Position numbers and translations under genes: made by a program. The notes under the pieces are model-generated. The model worked only from the letters and a program-made list of their open reading frames with translations, had not been told where the DNA came from and made no database searches. Of a stretch of 64,000 nucleotides of DNA, positions 8,930 through 21,651 are shown one piece after another (positions within the stretch are counted from its first letter, which is position 1; every line of letters starts with the position of its first letter). Source of the stretch: Diphasiastrum complanatum. Taxonomy: Eukaryota; Streptophyta; Lycopodiopsida; Lycopodiales; Lycopodiaceae. Location: the NCBI GenBank assembly GCA_029204225.1, contig CM055114.1:17711849-17775848 (forward strand), read 5' to 3'.

Positions 8930-10009
8930 AATTTACAAGTAGAGGTGAGGAAGTCCTCCAAATCCAAGGTAGAGCCTCCAAATGTCCTCCAAGCAACTTG
9001 CAAGCTTCAAGATGCTCCCCAACTCCAAGCTAGGATGCCTCCACCTGCAAGTAAGGATCTGCAAGCCTCCAAGGATCTCTCCTCCCCCTGTGTCCCTACT
9101 CTTTAAACACAAAGATAGATAACAAGATGGCCTCAAGTATTCACCACCCAACCATAACTAGATCCAAGCTCCAAGCAAGACCTATATAGCACCCTCTCGC
9201 TAACCATAAACAAATCACAAGCATACCACAACACTCCATAGCATACTCAAGATCCAAACCCTACTTATGTCCCATACCATAAGCAAGATCCAAACCTCAA
9301 GCATACTACCACAAGAAAACACTCTACACACTAGTAGCAACACTAGAGCATAAGCTAAGCAAACAAGAGAGATCTCCCCCTCCCAATGGGCACCCTACTA
9401 CCCTCATATAGATGGCCCATGGACCCCTCCAATGCACTATGGAGCTCCATGCTCATCCAATGAGAGAGAGAGAAGCCTAGGGGAGTTAAAGAATCTCCAA
9501 GAGCCTCCATAGGCTTATGGAATGTCAAGAGACTCCTTCCATAACCTATGACTCTTTGAATGCCTTTCTTGTGAGAGTTGGGAACTCAATGGACACTTTA
9601 GAAGGGCGCCCTCCTACTAGGTCCCATTGCCCAAGTTGTGCAAGTATACTTTGGTCTTAGACCAATAAAGTGATATGGTTCAAGGTTGAGGCCCAAGGTT
9701 TAGAAAAATAGTCATCCAATGACTTTCTAACACCTCTCTAGGTTCCATACCTCCATCCAAGGTATAGACACCAACTTGTCCTTAACCAAGGACACTAGTA
9801 CCTTAATCTAAGGCACCTACCCTTAGTACTAAGAGTACCCCTTATCCAAGGGTCACGTGACTCCATACCTCCAACTAAGGTATAGTCACTTGCCTACCCT
9901 TATCCAAGGGCACATACCCTTAATCCTAAGGGTACCTTGCCATTTAGCCCCCAACACTAAATGGACTATTAGGGGTCTGAAGTACTGCTAGTTAGATAGG
10001 TATGTAACA
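8930..10009 (-). mobile_element. 3' LTR of chromovirus A, distal end truncated
   Basis: On the minus strand the LTR starts TGTTACATACC at 10009, directly after a polypurine tract, and runs to the copia B1 junction at about 8930 without a CA terminus, so its U5 end is lost. It is rich in 'ctccaa'-type repeats and contains the hairpin array described below. Confidence 0.7.
9651..9934. repeat. Row of consecutive short hairpins in the chromovirus LTR
   Basis: Perfect or near-perfect inverted repeats follow one another: 9651-9665 (stem 6, loop 3), 9710-9724 (6/3), 9747-9765 (6/7), 9777-9794 (7/4), 9801-9813 (5/3), 9818-9837 (8 with one mismatch/4), 9839-9852 (5/4), 9865-9883 (6/7), 9897-9910 (5/4), 9915-9934 (8/4, TACCCTTA atcc TAAGGGTA). 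Arms differ between hairpins but match within each one. The loops are mostly atcc/ccaa-like. The array lies in U3, about 75-360 bases from the LTR start. Confidence 0.8.
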
Positions 10010-10021
10010 TTCCTTCCCCCT
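10010..10021 (-). promoter_or_regulatory. Polypurine tract of chromovirus A
   Basis: Minus strand tagggggaaggaa directly before the LTR start TGTTACA. This is the expected primer for plus-strand DNA synthesis, and it marks the end of the internal region just after the chromodomain ORF. Confidence 0.8.
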
Positions 10022-10025
10022 AAAC

Positions 10026-12394
10026 TTAAATTTTTCCTTGTAGGAAAAAATTTGGAAAATTCTTCTGGAGATCAACCTCCTTTTCCCGGGTATCCTCCTC
10101 TTCTGATTTGCCCCTCCACTTGACTAAAAATTCTCGAAGCACTCTACTCCATAGATTTCTCTGCCGGCTATTAACAATCGCCTTGGGTTCAGGTGGTCCA
10201 CTCACGAACTCATCACGAAGAAGTTCCAGTAGATCTTCCACAGGGACCAGGGTCTCTCCAACCCCCAACGAGGGTTTCAACTTACTAACGTGGAAAACAT
10301 GATGAATTCCAACGTTAGCTGGAAGGTCTAGTTTGTATGCGACCTTGTTTATCACTTGGATAACCTTAAAAGGACCGCAATACCTAGGTGCCAACTTTGC
10401 ACACTTAATAGTTTTCAAGCCTCTAGAGTGACTAGGGACTCTCAAAAACACCCAGTCATTGACCATGAATACCTTGTGCTTCCGAGATAGATCAGCATAG
10501 TGCCTTGCCCTATCCTGGGCACTTCTTATGCTATCTTTAGCCAGTTGTAACATTTCTTGCATATCTGCAAGGAAATCATCTGTGGCTTGCACCCATAGAT
10601 TTTTCATGCCAACACTAATTGGTGATCGAGGTTGAAAACCATACATAAGCTTGAAAGGGCTGAATACGGTCGCTGAATGTTTTGCACTGTTATATGCAAA
10701 TTCCACTAGTGGAAGGTACTGATGGCCCACATATGCTCGAAGCATATCCTCCATCATCTGATTGGTCCTTTTCGTTTGACCGTCTGATTTCGGATGATCT
10801 GTAGAACTCAAACTTAAAGTTGTTTCCAACTTTTCAAATACTGCTTGCCAAAAATTTCCAGTGAATTTTGGGTCACGGTCATTGACAATATCGCAGGGCA
10901 GCCCATATAGTCAAAAAAGCTTCTCAACAAATAGTTGAGCTAGTTCTGAAGCTTTAACAGTAGTTTTCGTTGGGATAAATTGAAAAAACTTCGTAAGTCT
11001 GTCAACAATGACCCAAACTGAATCGTGGCCCTTCCCTGTACGTGGAAGCCCGACCACAAAATCCATAGATATACTTTTCCACTTTCCGGTAGGAATATCT
11101 AAAGGATGTAATAGGCCACTAGCTTTTAGCCTCTCTATTTTATTTAACTGGCAGTTAGTACATTTAAGTACATAGGCCTCTACCTGACTTTTCATCTTAG
11201 GCCACCAAAATTGCCTTCAAACTAAGTCAAGTGTTCTTTGTATACCCGGATGTCCTGCACATGGACTATCATGACACTCATGCAAGATTTGGGCCCTTAC
11301 AGTGTCATTCTCCGGTACACACACCTTTTCTTTACGAAACAAAATCTTGTTTCGAATTAGGAAATCCGTTTCAGTCTTTCCCTGATTTGAAGAATCTTGC
11401 AAACTTGAATCGACCCCCGAAAGTACTTGTTGCCAATACTTTCCAAAAAAAGGATCGGACTCATATAGTCCTTGAAGAGACTGAAACAACTCCGGTTCTA
11501 TAACAGTAAAGCACAACTGATTAATAACCAGTAACCGACTCAAAGCATCCGCTAGAGTATTTTGACTTCCTTTACAATAATGTATAGAAAAGTCAAAGAT
11601 TTGCATCAACTCAGCCCATCTAGCTTGCCTCCCCTTTAAATCTGTAGCATCACAGAAATATCGAAGAGTCTGATGATCCGTCAAAACTTCAAATCTGGCT
11701 CCATACAAATAATGTCGTCAAATTTTCAAGGAATGAACAATTGGAAACAGTTCCTTCTCATAGGTACAATACCTAGATTGAGCAGGATTGAGTTTCTTGC
11801 TTTCATAAGCCACAGGATGTCCATCCTACATCAAAATAGCTCCAATAGCATAATCACTGGCATTGGTCCTAACCGCAAAATTTAATTAGGATCGCCAATG
11901 ATTAGTATTGGTGCCGAAGTGACACTTTTCTTAAGCAACTCAAAACAATTATTTATATCCTCTGTCCACACCACTAGTGGACTCTTAGCCCTCCGGCTTA
12001 GCTTCTTATAGCCTTTCAAGGCCTAGGTAAGGGAAAATGCCAATCGAGCAAATTGGGGAATATGCCGATGAAAAAATACCACAAATCCCAAGAAAGACTT
12101 GATTTCTTGAATTGTGGTGAGAATAGGCCAATCAATAACCCTCTGGATACGATCAGCCTCAATCTCCACCCCCCGTTCAAAAATCTTATGCCCTAAGTAG
12201 GACAATTCTTTAGCAAAACAGTCACACTTAGACTCCTTGGCAAAGAGCTTTTCCCTTCTTAGAATGTCCAAGACAATCCTAAGATGCTCTTTATGTTCCT
12301 CCAAAGTCTTACTGAACACTAGGATATAATCTAAAAATACCACTACGAATCTTTCCAAATATGGCCTGAACAAATCCTTCATCATTTGTTGGAA
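10026..12394 (-). pseudogene. Chromovirus A pol, RT C-half to chromodomain
   Basis: From high to low coordinates: RT palm (TTFQQMMKDLFRPYLE; catalytic box FLDYILVFS where gypsy RTs have YLDDILVFS, so a catalytic Asp is lost), connection and RNase H (GARFEVLTDHQTLRYF...NTLADALSR), the integrase zinc region (HECHDSPCAGHPG...CTNCQ), the core (ISMDFVVGLPRT) and the second half (SDGQTKRTNQMMEDMLR). The C-terminal 60 residues carry a chromodomain-like segment (REFLVKWRGKSEEEDTREKE). Several stops and frameshifts (for example near 10900, 11215 and 11710-12020) inactivate it. The chromodomain is the mark of chromoviruses. Confidence 0.88.
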
Positions 12395-12399
12395 AGTTG

Positions 12400-13196
12400 T
12401 GACACAATTTCCAGAATTCACACATGTGGGGAATGTCCACAAGAGTGACTGATCTTAATCAAGCTTTGTGATTGGCACTATAACCTGATTCTAGATTGAT
12501 CAACAAAATCTAGTTCAGAAGAAATGGCTAATCCACAATCTAGCATGCTAATCAACAGAATATAATAGCAATGATCAAAGAATGTAAAAATACAAGATTT
12601 CAATGTATGAGCATTAGCCTCAACACGAGTTAGAGAGAGAGAGAGAGAGCTAGAGAGATAACAAGCAATACTTGTTTAGATCCAAAATGAAATGAGATAG
12701 CTACAAAACTTTGGTTCTTCATTATCAATTGTGTGGAGAGCTACACATATTTATGGAGATTGAGGTAGCTCGAGGTAGAACCATATCTATGCATTCCAAA
12801 ATGACATCTACAGTGACATCTAGAGTCTATGTGACATTTGTCACTTGTCATGCATGAAATTCTACCAACGTTTTACAAGTGTACTAGTTCTAACTAGAAA
12901 TGTCCAAATCATCATGCATGTGTCCAATAAACTTTGTGCATGCCTTGCATGTCACTATGGATCACTTACAATTAATGCATGTGAGTTGCCACGAGTTTCT
13001 ACAAGCATAATCATGCTAATTCTATGTTTACAAACTATATGCAAGTTGTATTATCAAACTAGACAGTACATAACCATGTAGCTCGAGTTCTATGTAGGCC
13101 AAACTTGGCATTTTGCATTAATGAGCTACATACTTGCATGGTACAACATTTGTAGCAAGCCAAGAAATCAATATGGATTGTTTTTTAATTTTAACA
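12400..13196 (-). mobile_element. 3' LTR of copia A
   Basis: Minus-strand TGTTAAAATT...TTGTGTCA, 797 bp. It ends at TSD agttg (12395-12399). It carries a short GA microsatellite at 12628-12650 and the ttcacacatgtg motif near its U5 end. Confidence 0.92.
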
Positions 13197-16100
13197 CTCC
13201 TAAAAATGATCTATATTGATTTGAACATGGATCTTGGTATAACTCCAAGGTTGGCTCTATACTTGTTGGAGGAACTTTTGCTCAAAGGTTTGGTGAGCAT
13301 ATCTACAATGCAAGATGATGTGTCGATGTGCTCCAATTTGATTTCACCTCCAATGAGTTTCTCTCTCACGAAGTGATGTGCAACTTCGATATGTTTGCTC
13401 CTTGCATGGAATATTGGGTTGTTGGCAAGGGCTTGAGCTGAAATATTGTCACACATGATCATAGGTATATTTTCTTCCATAATTATCTTTAGCTCCACTA
13501 GTAACCTCTTGATCCAAAGCACTTCCTTTGTTGTTGTAGTGAGCACCTTGTACTCAGCTTCACATGATGAGAGTGATACAGTATCTTGCTTTTTGGAAAG
13601 CCAAGATATCAAGTTTCCTCCAAGATATATGACATAAGCACTTGTAGATTTCCGATCTGCTCTATCAGTTGCAAAATCCGAGTCAGAATAACCAATAATA
13701 GAAAGATCTTCACTTTTATATAATAAACCAAAATCAAAAGTTGAAGATATATATCTAAGCACTCTCTTGGCCTTTTTCCAATGATAAATTGAAGGATTTT
13801 GCATAGCCTGGCTCAACTTATGAACACTAAAGCTTATGTCAGGTCTAGTTATTGTGAGCCAAATTAAGGACCCTATAAGACTTCTAAAAAGTGTGATGTC
13901 CTCGAAGGATCTTTCATCACCTTTGTTAGAGTCCTTTACATTTTGCTCCATAGGTGTTTCTATACTCTTACAATTCAACATATGGAACTTTTTTAACATT
14001 GAAAGAGCACACTTAGATTGACATATGAAAGCTTTATCTTTAAGAAAGTCAATCTCTAATCCTAGAATATAGTGTATTTTTCCAAGATTTTGCATCTTGA
14101 ACTCTTTTCCAAGTGCAATCTTGGTTTCCTCAACTATCTTGATACAACTTCCTGTCAGAATGATATCATCAACAGAAATAAGAATGATGACAATATCTTT
14201 GTCAAAAAACTTGACATATAAGGAAGGATCATAGTTACTAAGATTAAATCCTAGTGACTCAAGAAAGGTATTAAGTCGTAAATACCATGACCTTGGGGCT
14301 TGCTTTAATCCATATAAACTTTTGAAGAGCAAGCAAACTTTTTCTTCATCATGGATGAACCCAATAGGTTGATCGATATAGTTCTCTTCTTCTAGATAGT
14401 CATTTAGAAATGCATTAGAAACATCTAGTTGAAGAATTTGCCAATTGAAAAAACAAGCAAGAGAAATTATGATTTTAATTGACACCATCTTTGCAACTGG
14501 GGCAAAGGTCTCCTCATAATCAAGTCCATATACTTGAGCCTAGCCTTGTACTTGTTGATTGTGCCATCTTGATTATACTTGACTCGAAAAACCCATTTGC
14601 AACCAATGGTATGCTTGTTGGATGGAAGATCCACAAGTTCCCATGTATTATTGGCCATCAAAGCATCATATTCTTCCTTCATGGCAAGCTACCATTCCTT
14701 TCAGTTGATAGCATCATATACATCCTTCGGCTCCTCATGAGAAATAAAATAGGCACAATTAGTGGAGTTGATTTCCACTTGCTTTCCTCTATCTTCATAG
14801 ATAAGCCTTCTAGGCTCGGATCTTTCTCTTTGAGATCTCCTTGGTGAAAAAATTCGAGGTGACTCCTCCTCAAATCTCGGCCCCATCTCTCCATGATGAT
14901 CTTCAAGGGTGATGATTGGAGTATCTTTATGAGAATCTTTGAACTCGGCCTTCTCAAGAATGTATTTTTGATCTTCATGGAATATCACATCTCTACTCTC
15001 AATTGTAATTGAGGTAGAGGGAACGTAGATCATGTAAGCTTTCTTGTTGGATGCATATCCAACCATGATCCCTTTAACAGAATTAGGATCATCTTTTTTT
15101 CTTGTTTCCAAGGGCATATTAACAAAGCAAGTACAACCAAAAACTCTAAGGTGATCAAGACTTCAAAAGGTGGTTTTCCAGCAAGAGCATTGTGAGGTAA
15201 CCTATTGCACAAATATTTTGCACAATTTATAGCTTCATCCCAATATTCAATAGGCAAAAAAGCTGCTACTCGAATTGCTTTAGCACACTCACATAAAGAT
15301 CTATTTTTCCTCTCAGCTACTCCATTTTGAGATGGAGAATAGGCACAAGAAAATTCTCTCTTTATTCCTTCACCTTCACAATAATTATGAAACTTGTGGG
15401 AGATATATTCACCTCCTCCATCACATCTTAAAGCTTTAACTTTGCAAGAAAACTATTTTTCTACATAAGTTTTGAAGATAAGGAAGTGATAAAAAACCAT
15501 AGCCTTTGAAGAAAGTAGATACAACCAAGTGTATCTAGTAAAGTCATCAATAAAGGTGACAAAACATGTTGCACCATCAATACTTTTAGAAGAGGAAAAA
15601 TGTACATCTGAATGTATGAGTTCCAATGGACAAGTAGTCTTTATAAAAGACTTTTGATATGGCTTTCTGTGTGACTTTGCAATGGCACAAGCCTCACAAG
15701 GCTTGAAATCTTTAGAAAGAGATTTTGGAAGACCAATAGCCTTATCCTTCTTAACCATAGAAGACATAGATGTAAAGTTAGGATGTCCCAACCTTCTATG
15801 CCACAGCTCCTCCTTAGATAACAAAACAACTTCACAAAGGTTTGCATTCTCATAAGAAATCAACTTAAAAATTCCACCACATCTAGTTCCATCAGCAAGG
15901 ATCTCATCTTTTCTCTTGATAAAACAAGTATTGGAGTTGAACTTTACATCACAACCATTATCAAGCAACTTTTCCACACTAATTAAGTTCTTTGTAAGTT
16001 TTGGAATGAAAAGAACATTAGAAAGTGCAAGAACTTTTGAAGAAGCAAGTTTCAATGGAATGTTGCCAATTCCTTCTATTGGACACTCATGATCATTAGC

Positions 16101-17145
16101 TGTGTAAATAGATCTCTTGAGTCCTTTGAAAGGTGAGAGTGAGTCAAATGACTCCTTTGAACAGCACATATGTGAAGAGGCTCCACTGCCTATGTACCAA
16201 GCTCCATCTTTCTTGAAAGGTGATGAAGATAAACTGGACACCATAAGTGATCCTTCTCTATCACTTGCAAAAGAATCTTCTTCAATCTCTTTGGAGATAT
16301 TAGCTTGCTTGAGTTGGTTTTTCTTCTTAAAGCAATTAGAGGCATAGTGCCCCTTTTTGGCACAGAAGAAGCACTTCACTTTCTTCTTCTTGGTTTTTGA
16401 GTTAGAGAGATGAGATGCATCATCCTCTTCACCATCTTGATCTCGATCTTTGGCTTTGTCTTTGTTGTATGCTTGAGAGAATCGGTTCTTACTCCTTCCT
16501 TTCTGCTTGCCTTTAGCAAAGAGGGCTTTGTCACTTCCACCATGTTCAAGTTTGTTCATCCTGGAGAGTTTATAGCTTTGTCTAGATTCTTAAGAAATAA
16601 GAATTCCTTGGAGAGTTTCTAGATTAGGTAACTCCTCCTTAATAGCAAAAGACTGAACAAGATTATCATAGTCATCTCTCAAGCCATTCAGTATGACTTG
16701 AACTAGCTCAACTTGGTCAATGGTAACACCAACACAGGAAAGCTCTCTATGTAAATCTTTAACTCTCAAAACATAGTTAGATGCACTCTCTTCACTTCTT
16801 TGGAAACTTTGGAAACTCTGATCCCTAAGAGTGAGTATTCTAGAAGTATTCTTTGCTTCATAGATGGTCTTTAGTGCATCCCAAGCTTCTTTGGCTATAG
16901 TACAAGATCCTATCTCTCTCAAAATTTCATTAGATACATTCATCTTAATGAAATGTAGAAGTTCTAGCTCTCTTCTTATATTTAGGAATTTCAACCTGTG
17001 CTTGAGGCTCCTCCTCAACAACAAGCACAATATCCATAACATCCTGGAGAATCAAAATAGACTCCATTCTTAACTTCCAAATTGAGTAATTAGAAGTGTT
17101 TAGTCTTTCACTGGCTTCTAAAAGATATCCTCCCTGAGATGCCAT
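13197..17145 (-). pseudogene. Copia A gag-pol polyprotein, broken
   Basis: Gag starts at the ATG at 17145 (MASQGGYLLEASERLNTSNYS) and is split by a frameshift near 17000. A CCHC knuckle (CFFCAKKGHYASNC) is near 16370. Protease reads WYIGSGASSHM, so the catalytic Asp is Gly. The integrase zinc region is HRRLGHPNF...CEACAIAKSH; its core is split at about 15450. RT (ORF 14488-13211) reads LISVDDIIL, so the YVDD Tyr is Ser. RNase H (SLSSCEAEYKVL, CDNISAQALA) is well kept and ends near the LTR. Stops and frameshifts occur near 16580, 15450, 15120 and 14690. Not functional. Confidence 0.93.
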
Positions 17146-17159
17146 TATAATGAAGACTT

Positions 17160-17680
17160 CTTAGTTATTGGATTGAAATATATTTGCAATCAAAGTGCCA
17201 TTGCCTTATCAACCAACCCTAGAGTTCATTCTAGGAGTAAGCACATTGAACTTAAGTATCACTATGTCAGAAGCAAAGTTCTCGACAAAGATGTTAGATT
17301 GCAGTACTGTCGAATGCAAGATATGACAATAGATATTTTTACTAAAGCATTAACTTGGATGCACACAGAAAATTTTGTGCAAAACTAAGTTTAAAGGTCA
17401 AGGCATTCATGGATTCATGTTAAGGGAGAGTGTTGGATTATTCTCCTACTAATCGACTAATCGACTAATCGACATTTTAATCTTCGTCCAACTCATTATC
17501 CATACCTGTAGATTTCTTTGTGTTTTTACACAGTCTGCATAACTCCTATTAGACTTAGAGTTGCTGCTCTCTTTCACTATAGGTATTTTCAAGGTTAAAC
17601 TACCTTCCTATGTGAAACACTTGCAACTATATATGAGATGAATCTCAAATATTCAACAAGACAAGTTGTATAGATCAGAC
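17160..17680 (+). pseudogene. Copia RNase H end plus LTR start inserted in the copia A leader
   Basis: The plus-strand frame 17173-17388 encodes the end of an RNase H: CNQSAIALSTNPRVHSRSKHIELKYHYVRSKV...DIFTKAL. It is most like copia F at 33640-33887. It is followed by a purine tract and an LTR start TGTTGGATTATTCTCC at 17431. That LTR holds three copies of the 9-mer aatcgacta at about 17450-17473. The right end is uncertain. It sits head-on inside the leader of copia A. Confidence 0.75.
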
Positions 17681-18253
17681 ACAAAAAGTGGTTTGTGATA
17701 CTTTGGCTGGTTTGAATCCTACTTTTCGCACGTGTGAAATGCTTCAAAAGAAAATACTATTGACACTCAGAAGGCTCAAAGGGTGTTCTTTATACTTTAA
17801 ACTCAGTCTTGATCTACAGTTTCTTGTGTTGATTGCTCAAAACAATGAATTCAGAACAAAGTATAATTGAATCAAATCAAAATGTTGTCACTCAGATTTT
17901 GGACCTATCCCTATCCTCTTTAAGAGCTTATAACTCTTGCTAGACACATCAGATTGATTTGGTTTTAATTTCTATGGAAAGTACAGATCAAATGCTTTCC
18001 ATCAAGCTATAAGTCTGCTATCTTTGGATTTATAAGTAAGGAGAACAAAGGGACTGCAAAACTCTGATTTTCACACGTGCGGAATTCCAGAATTCCGTGC
18101 TTCCTCAATTTAGGTCTAAAAATTCAGTTCAAGTTCGATTTGATCCAAATAAACTTCAAAGAAGGGGTAGAAAAAGTGTAAAACTACTTTTTTGTTCGAT
18201 TTAGCTCTCAGTTTCTTGTACAATCAGAGTTGTTAGCATGCAAAGCTTATTGT

Positions 18254-18265
18254 GGCTCTGATACC
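18254..18265 (-). promoter_or_regulatory. Primer-binding site of copia A, tRNA-iMet type
   Basis: Minus strand ggtatcagagcc lies one base after the 5' LTR terminus. It is complementary to the 3' end of plant initiator tRNA-Met, the usual primer of copia elements. Confidence 0.9.
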
Positions 18266-18266
18266 G

Positions 18267-19018
18267 TGACAAAATTTCCAGAATTCACACGTGTGGGGAA
18301 TGTCCACAAGAGTGACTGATCTTAATCAAGCTTTGTGATTGGCACTATAACCTGATTCTAGATTGATCAACAAAATCTAGTTCAGAATGAATGGCTAATC
18401 CACAATCTATCATGCTAATCAACAGAATATAATAGCAATGATCAAAGAATGAAAAAATACAAGATTTCAATGTATGAGCATTAGCCTCAACACGAGTTAG
18501 AGAGAGAAAGAGCTAGAGAGATAACAAGCAATATTTGTTTAGATCCAAAATGACATGAGATAGCTACAAAACTTTGGTTCTTTATTATCAAATGTGTGGA
18601 GAGCTACACATATTTATGGAGATTGAGGTAGCTCGAGGTAGAACCATATCTATCCATTCCAAAATGACATCTAAAGTGACATCTAGAGTCTATGTGACAT
18701 TTGTTACTTGTCATGCATGAAATTCTACCAACTTTTTACAAGTGTACTAGTTCTACTAGAAATGTCCAAATCATCATGCATGTGTCCAATAAACTTTGTG
18801 CATGCCTTGCATGTCACTATGGATCACTTACAATTATTGCATATGAGTTGCCACGAGTTTATGCAAGTTGTATTATCAAACTAGACAATACATAACCATG
18901 TAGCTCGAGTTCTATGTAGGCCAAACTTGGCATTTTGCATTGATGAGCTACATACTTGCATGGTACAACATTTGTAGCAAGCCAAGAAATCAATATGGAT
19001 TGTTTTTCAATTTTAACA
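18267..19018 (-). mobile_element. 5' LTR of copia A
   Basis: 752 bp, plus-strand TGACAAAATTTCC...TTTTAACA, abutting TSD agttg (19019-19023). It contains ttcacacgtgtgg. It lacks about 45 bases present in the other LTR (around 13000-13045). Confidence 0.92.
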
Positions 19019-21030
19019 AGTTGCCGGTGCATTGGTCAAACCAAAAGACAACACCAAAAATTCGTAGTGACCAAAGCGAGTTTGAAACCCGATTTCTGGT
19101 ATATCTTCTGCCTTAATGCATATCTAATGGTAGCCCGATCTTAAATCTATCTTGGTAAAGTACCCGACACCACCAAGATACTCTATTAGATCATCCATCC
19201 GCAGTAGTGGATATCTATTCTTAATGGTTACCTTGTTCAATTTCTTATAGTCGACGCAAAATCTTATAGTCCCATCCTTCTTGGCCACCAGAACCACTGG
19301 TGATGCCCAAGGAGACTTACAAGGTTGTACCCACCCCTTTTTCAGGTAATCGTGTAATTGCCTATTTACCTCAGTCTCTTTTGATCCACTCATCCTATAA
19401 GGACGCCGTGCGATTGGAATTGCTCCAGGTATTAGGTCAATTTTATGATCAACTGTCCTTTCTGGTGGTAAACCTACAGGAAGGTCTAATAAAACATCAT
19501 TGATTTCCTGCCTAAGTTCAATATAGGCTTCAAATTCTGTAGTGTTCTCATTGGGCATATTCATGGCATTTATGTTAAGTTCTTCATCATTGCAACAAAT
19601 GATATCATTATGAAAATATAAATAAACTTTAAAATCAGAATTCTTCATAATAGAATTAAGTTCCTGTTTAGAATAAGGGTTAACATTTTTAGTGTCAACA
19701 CTTAAACTAGCCTTGATCTTAATTAAAGAGTTCTCAAGCATAAAAGATAAAGATTTCTCAACAAAATCAATTCTCAATGATTTGTTCATATCAAAATGCC
19801 ATTGTTGCCTAAGAACAATATCTACATTAGCTAATTGAACAACATAGAATTAAAATTTTGAAAATAATCCTGAATGTGCAATTCTACATCAGGAACAATA
19901 AAATCCATCAAATCGAGATTACTTTCTGATGCCATTGTCACACGGTATTTTTTCTCACTTTTTCTGGTAGGAAGATTTAGCGTCTGCACCAAATTTACAT
20001 TAATAAAGTTATGAGTGGATTCCGTGTCAAAAAGAACATTAACAACTTGATCATTAACTTTACCTTTAATGCAGATAAGGTCATTAGGACCAAAAACTAG
20101 AGAACTAAGGAAACAAACATCCATCTCATTACTTCGAAATAGATTACCTGAGGCTGAAGCTTGTTTTTTGACGCAATCACGTGCAAGGTGACCCTCGCCA
20201 TTGCACTTGAAAAACAGATTCTTCTTATGAGCTTCAGCTTTATCATTGCCACCATGATGGTTTTAAAAGTTTTTTTTGGTTTTCTTAGGATTGTTGGAAT
20301 TGGGATGTGTTTCATTAACAACTTCCCTATCCTTCCTCTTAAATTGAAAACCTTTTTTCTGCTCATTAGGCTGTTGACCCCTAGGTGGCTTAGGTGTGTC
20401 ATCAAAGTATTTTGCAGCCCTAATAGCATCTTCTAGGATTTTTGGATGGTTCCTACAAACATCCACTTGATAATATTTTGGCAACCCATCAATAAACATT
20501 AACATTTGTACCTTAGGCGGAATATAAAGTGGATTCAGGTTCTCATGAAAATCTTGAATAAACTGTTCCAAACCTTTATTCATGGTTAGATGACTCAACT
20601 TTTGGAAGTGTTCATAGTCATCTAAAAGTTGTAGAAAATAATCCCCAAAAAGCTTGCAAAAATCATCCCATGTAGCAACTAACTCATCCCACCAAACTAA
20701 GGCTCTTCCTTCAAGGAACATGGTGACAGTGGATAACTTCTCAGATTCAGGGAATTGGATCATGGCAAAGTATTTGTTCCAAACATTCAGCCAAGAACTT
20801 ACCACTTGTAAGTTCCTATCCTTCTTCTCCCCCTTTAACACCTTTATAGGAGGTGGAACTACATGCTTCTTCTGATTGGCTAACCTAGACTCTAAGTCTT
20901 GGTTTCTTTGATTAGTTTCAAGAAGCTGCTTATTAGTGGCTTGAATTTGTTGGTATAAAAGTTCAAGAGCTTGTGCCACGTTGGATGGGTTTGATAGATC
21001 AAATGTTGGGTTTTCATTGGTTTGATCCAT
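19019..21030 (-). pseudogene. Chromovirus A gag, protease and RT N-half
   Basis: Gag starts at the ATG at 21030 (MDQTNENPTFDLS) and shows a typical gag core (WLNVWNKYFAMIQFPESEKLSTVTMFLEGRALVWWDELV). A frameshift near 20280 precedes a knuckle whose first Cys is Phe (FKCNGEGHLARDC). Protease near 20040 reads VLFDTESTHNFI, where D(T/S)G is changed to DTE. RT (19789-19124) has [23 protein letters not shown] and [11 protein letters not shown]. It joins the other half beyond copia A. It is not functional, but its order and domains are clear. Confidence 0.88.
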
Positions 21031-21038
21031 TGGGTTTG

Positions 21039-21651
21039 TGCTGAATTCACATGTGTGGGATGCCCTACATATGTATTTTTGATCTCCTAAGCCCAATAAT
21101 ACCATAAAGATCAGACTAGCATTGGTTGTCAATTAGAAACCTGATCATACAAGCAATATTATTGTGTCACAAGCAAGATCTGTCAACAAAACATAAGACT
21201 AAGCATCATAAATGTCTCTACTCGGCTAGAGAGAGAAAATAGCAAGTACAAAACTCGTGGAGAGAGAGAAGGAACAAAGAGCTTCTTTCCAAATTTGCAT
21301 TACACACAAATTTCATCATTTTCTCAATGAGAGTACATCACATATATATAGATCCATGGACTCTCCTCCTACTTTGAGTTGAATTGAAGTTGTGGATCCA
21401 CCTCTCAACATATCTAGACTTATTCAAGCCACCTCATTATGTCTAATTGTGCCACCTAGTCTTTTCATGCATTAAATGTGGCATGTAAAGTACAAATGAC
21501 AATTCCTATGGTAGCTCGAGTTTCTACATCTACCTACCTTGAATATTTTATTCTAAGATGGGTCCTTACTAAGCCAAAAGAGCTCAATTCATCTTTGGCA
21601 TTTTTAGGACCCCTACTCACAACATTAGATAGATTTTTCAATATTTTGACA
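21039..21651 (-). mobile_element. 3' LTR of copia B2
   Basis: 613 bp, plus-strand TGCTGAATTCACATGTG...ATTTTGACA. It is the sister of the LTR at 7584-8197. The RNase H end and an 'aggaggag' purine tract adjoin it at 21652. Confidence 0.88.

Larger units (their letters stand above)
12400..19018 (-). mobile_element. Complete but decayed copia element A, nested in chromovirus A
   Basis: Two LTRs (12400-13196 and 18267-19018), a PBS for initiator tRNA-Met, and gag-protease-integrase-RT-RNase H in copia order on the minus strand. TSD agttg lies on both sides. LTR lengths differ by 45 bp, mainly through a deletion in the right copy, and there are scattered substitutions, so the insertion is older than Y. 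The leader contains a foreign plus-strand copia fragment. Confidence 0.93.
8930..21030 (-). mobile_element. Ty3/gypsy chromovirus A, split by copia A
   Basis: Minus-strand order is gag (21030-20160), protease (about 20120-19840), RT first half (19789-19019), copia insertion (19018-12400), RT second half (12394-12023), RNase H (11708 on), integrase and chromodomain (to 10026), polypurine tract and 3' LTR. The RT halves join across the insertion with a 5-bp duplication, agttg (12395-12399 and 19019-19023). The 5' leader and 5' LTR are not present: copia B2 starts 9 bases upstream of the gag ATG. Confidence 0.88.

Noticed and set aside
12625-12655. Independent microsatellite locus
   Set aside because: The GA run is part of the copia A LTR; the same position in the other LTR (18500-18520) has a shorter run.
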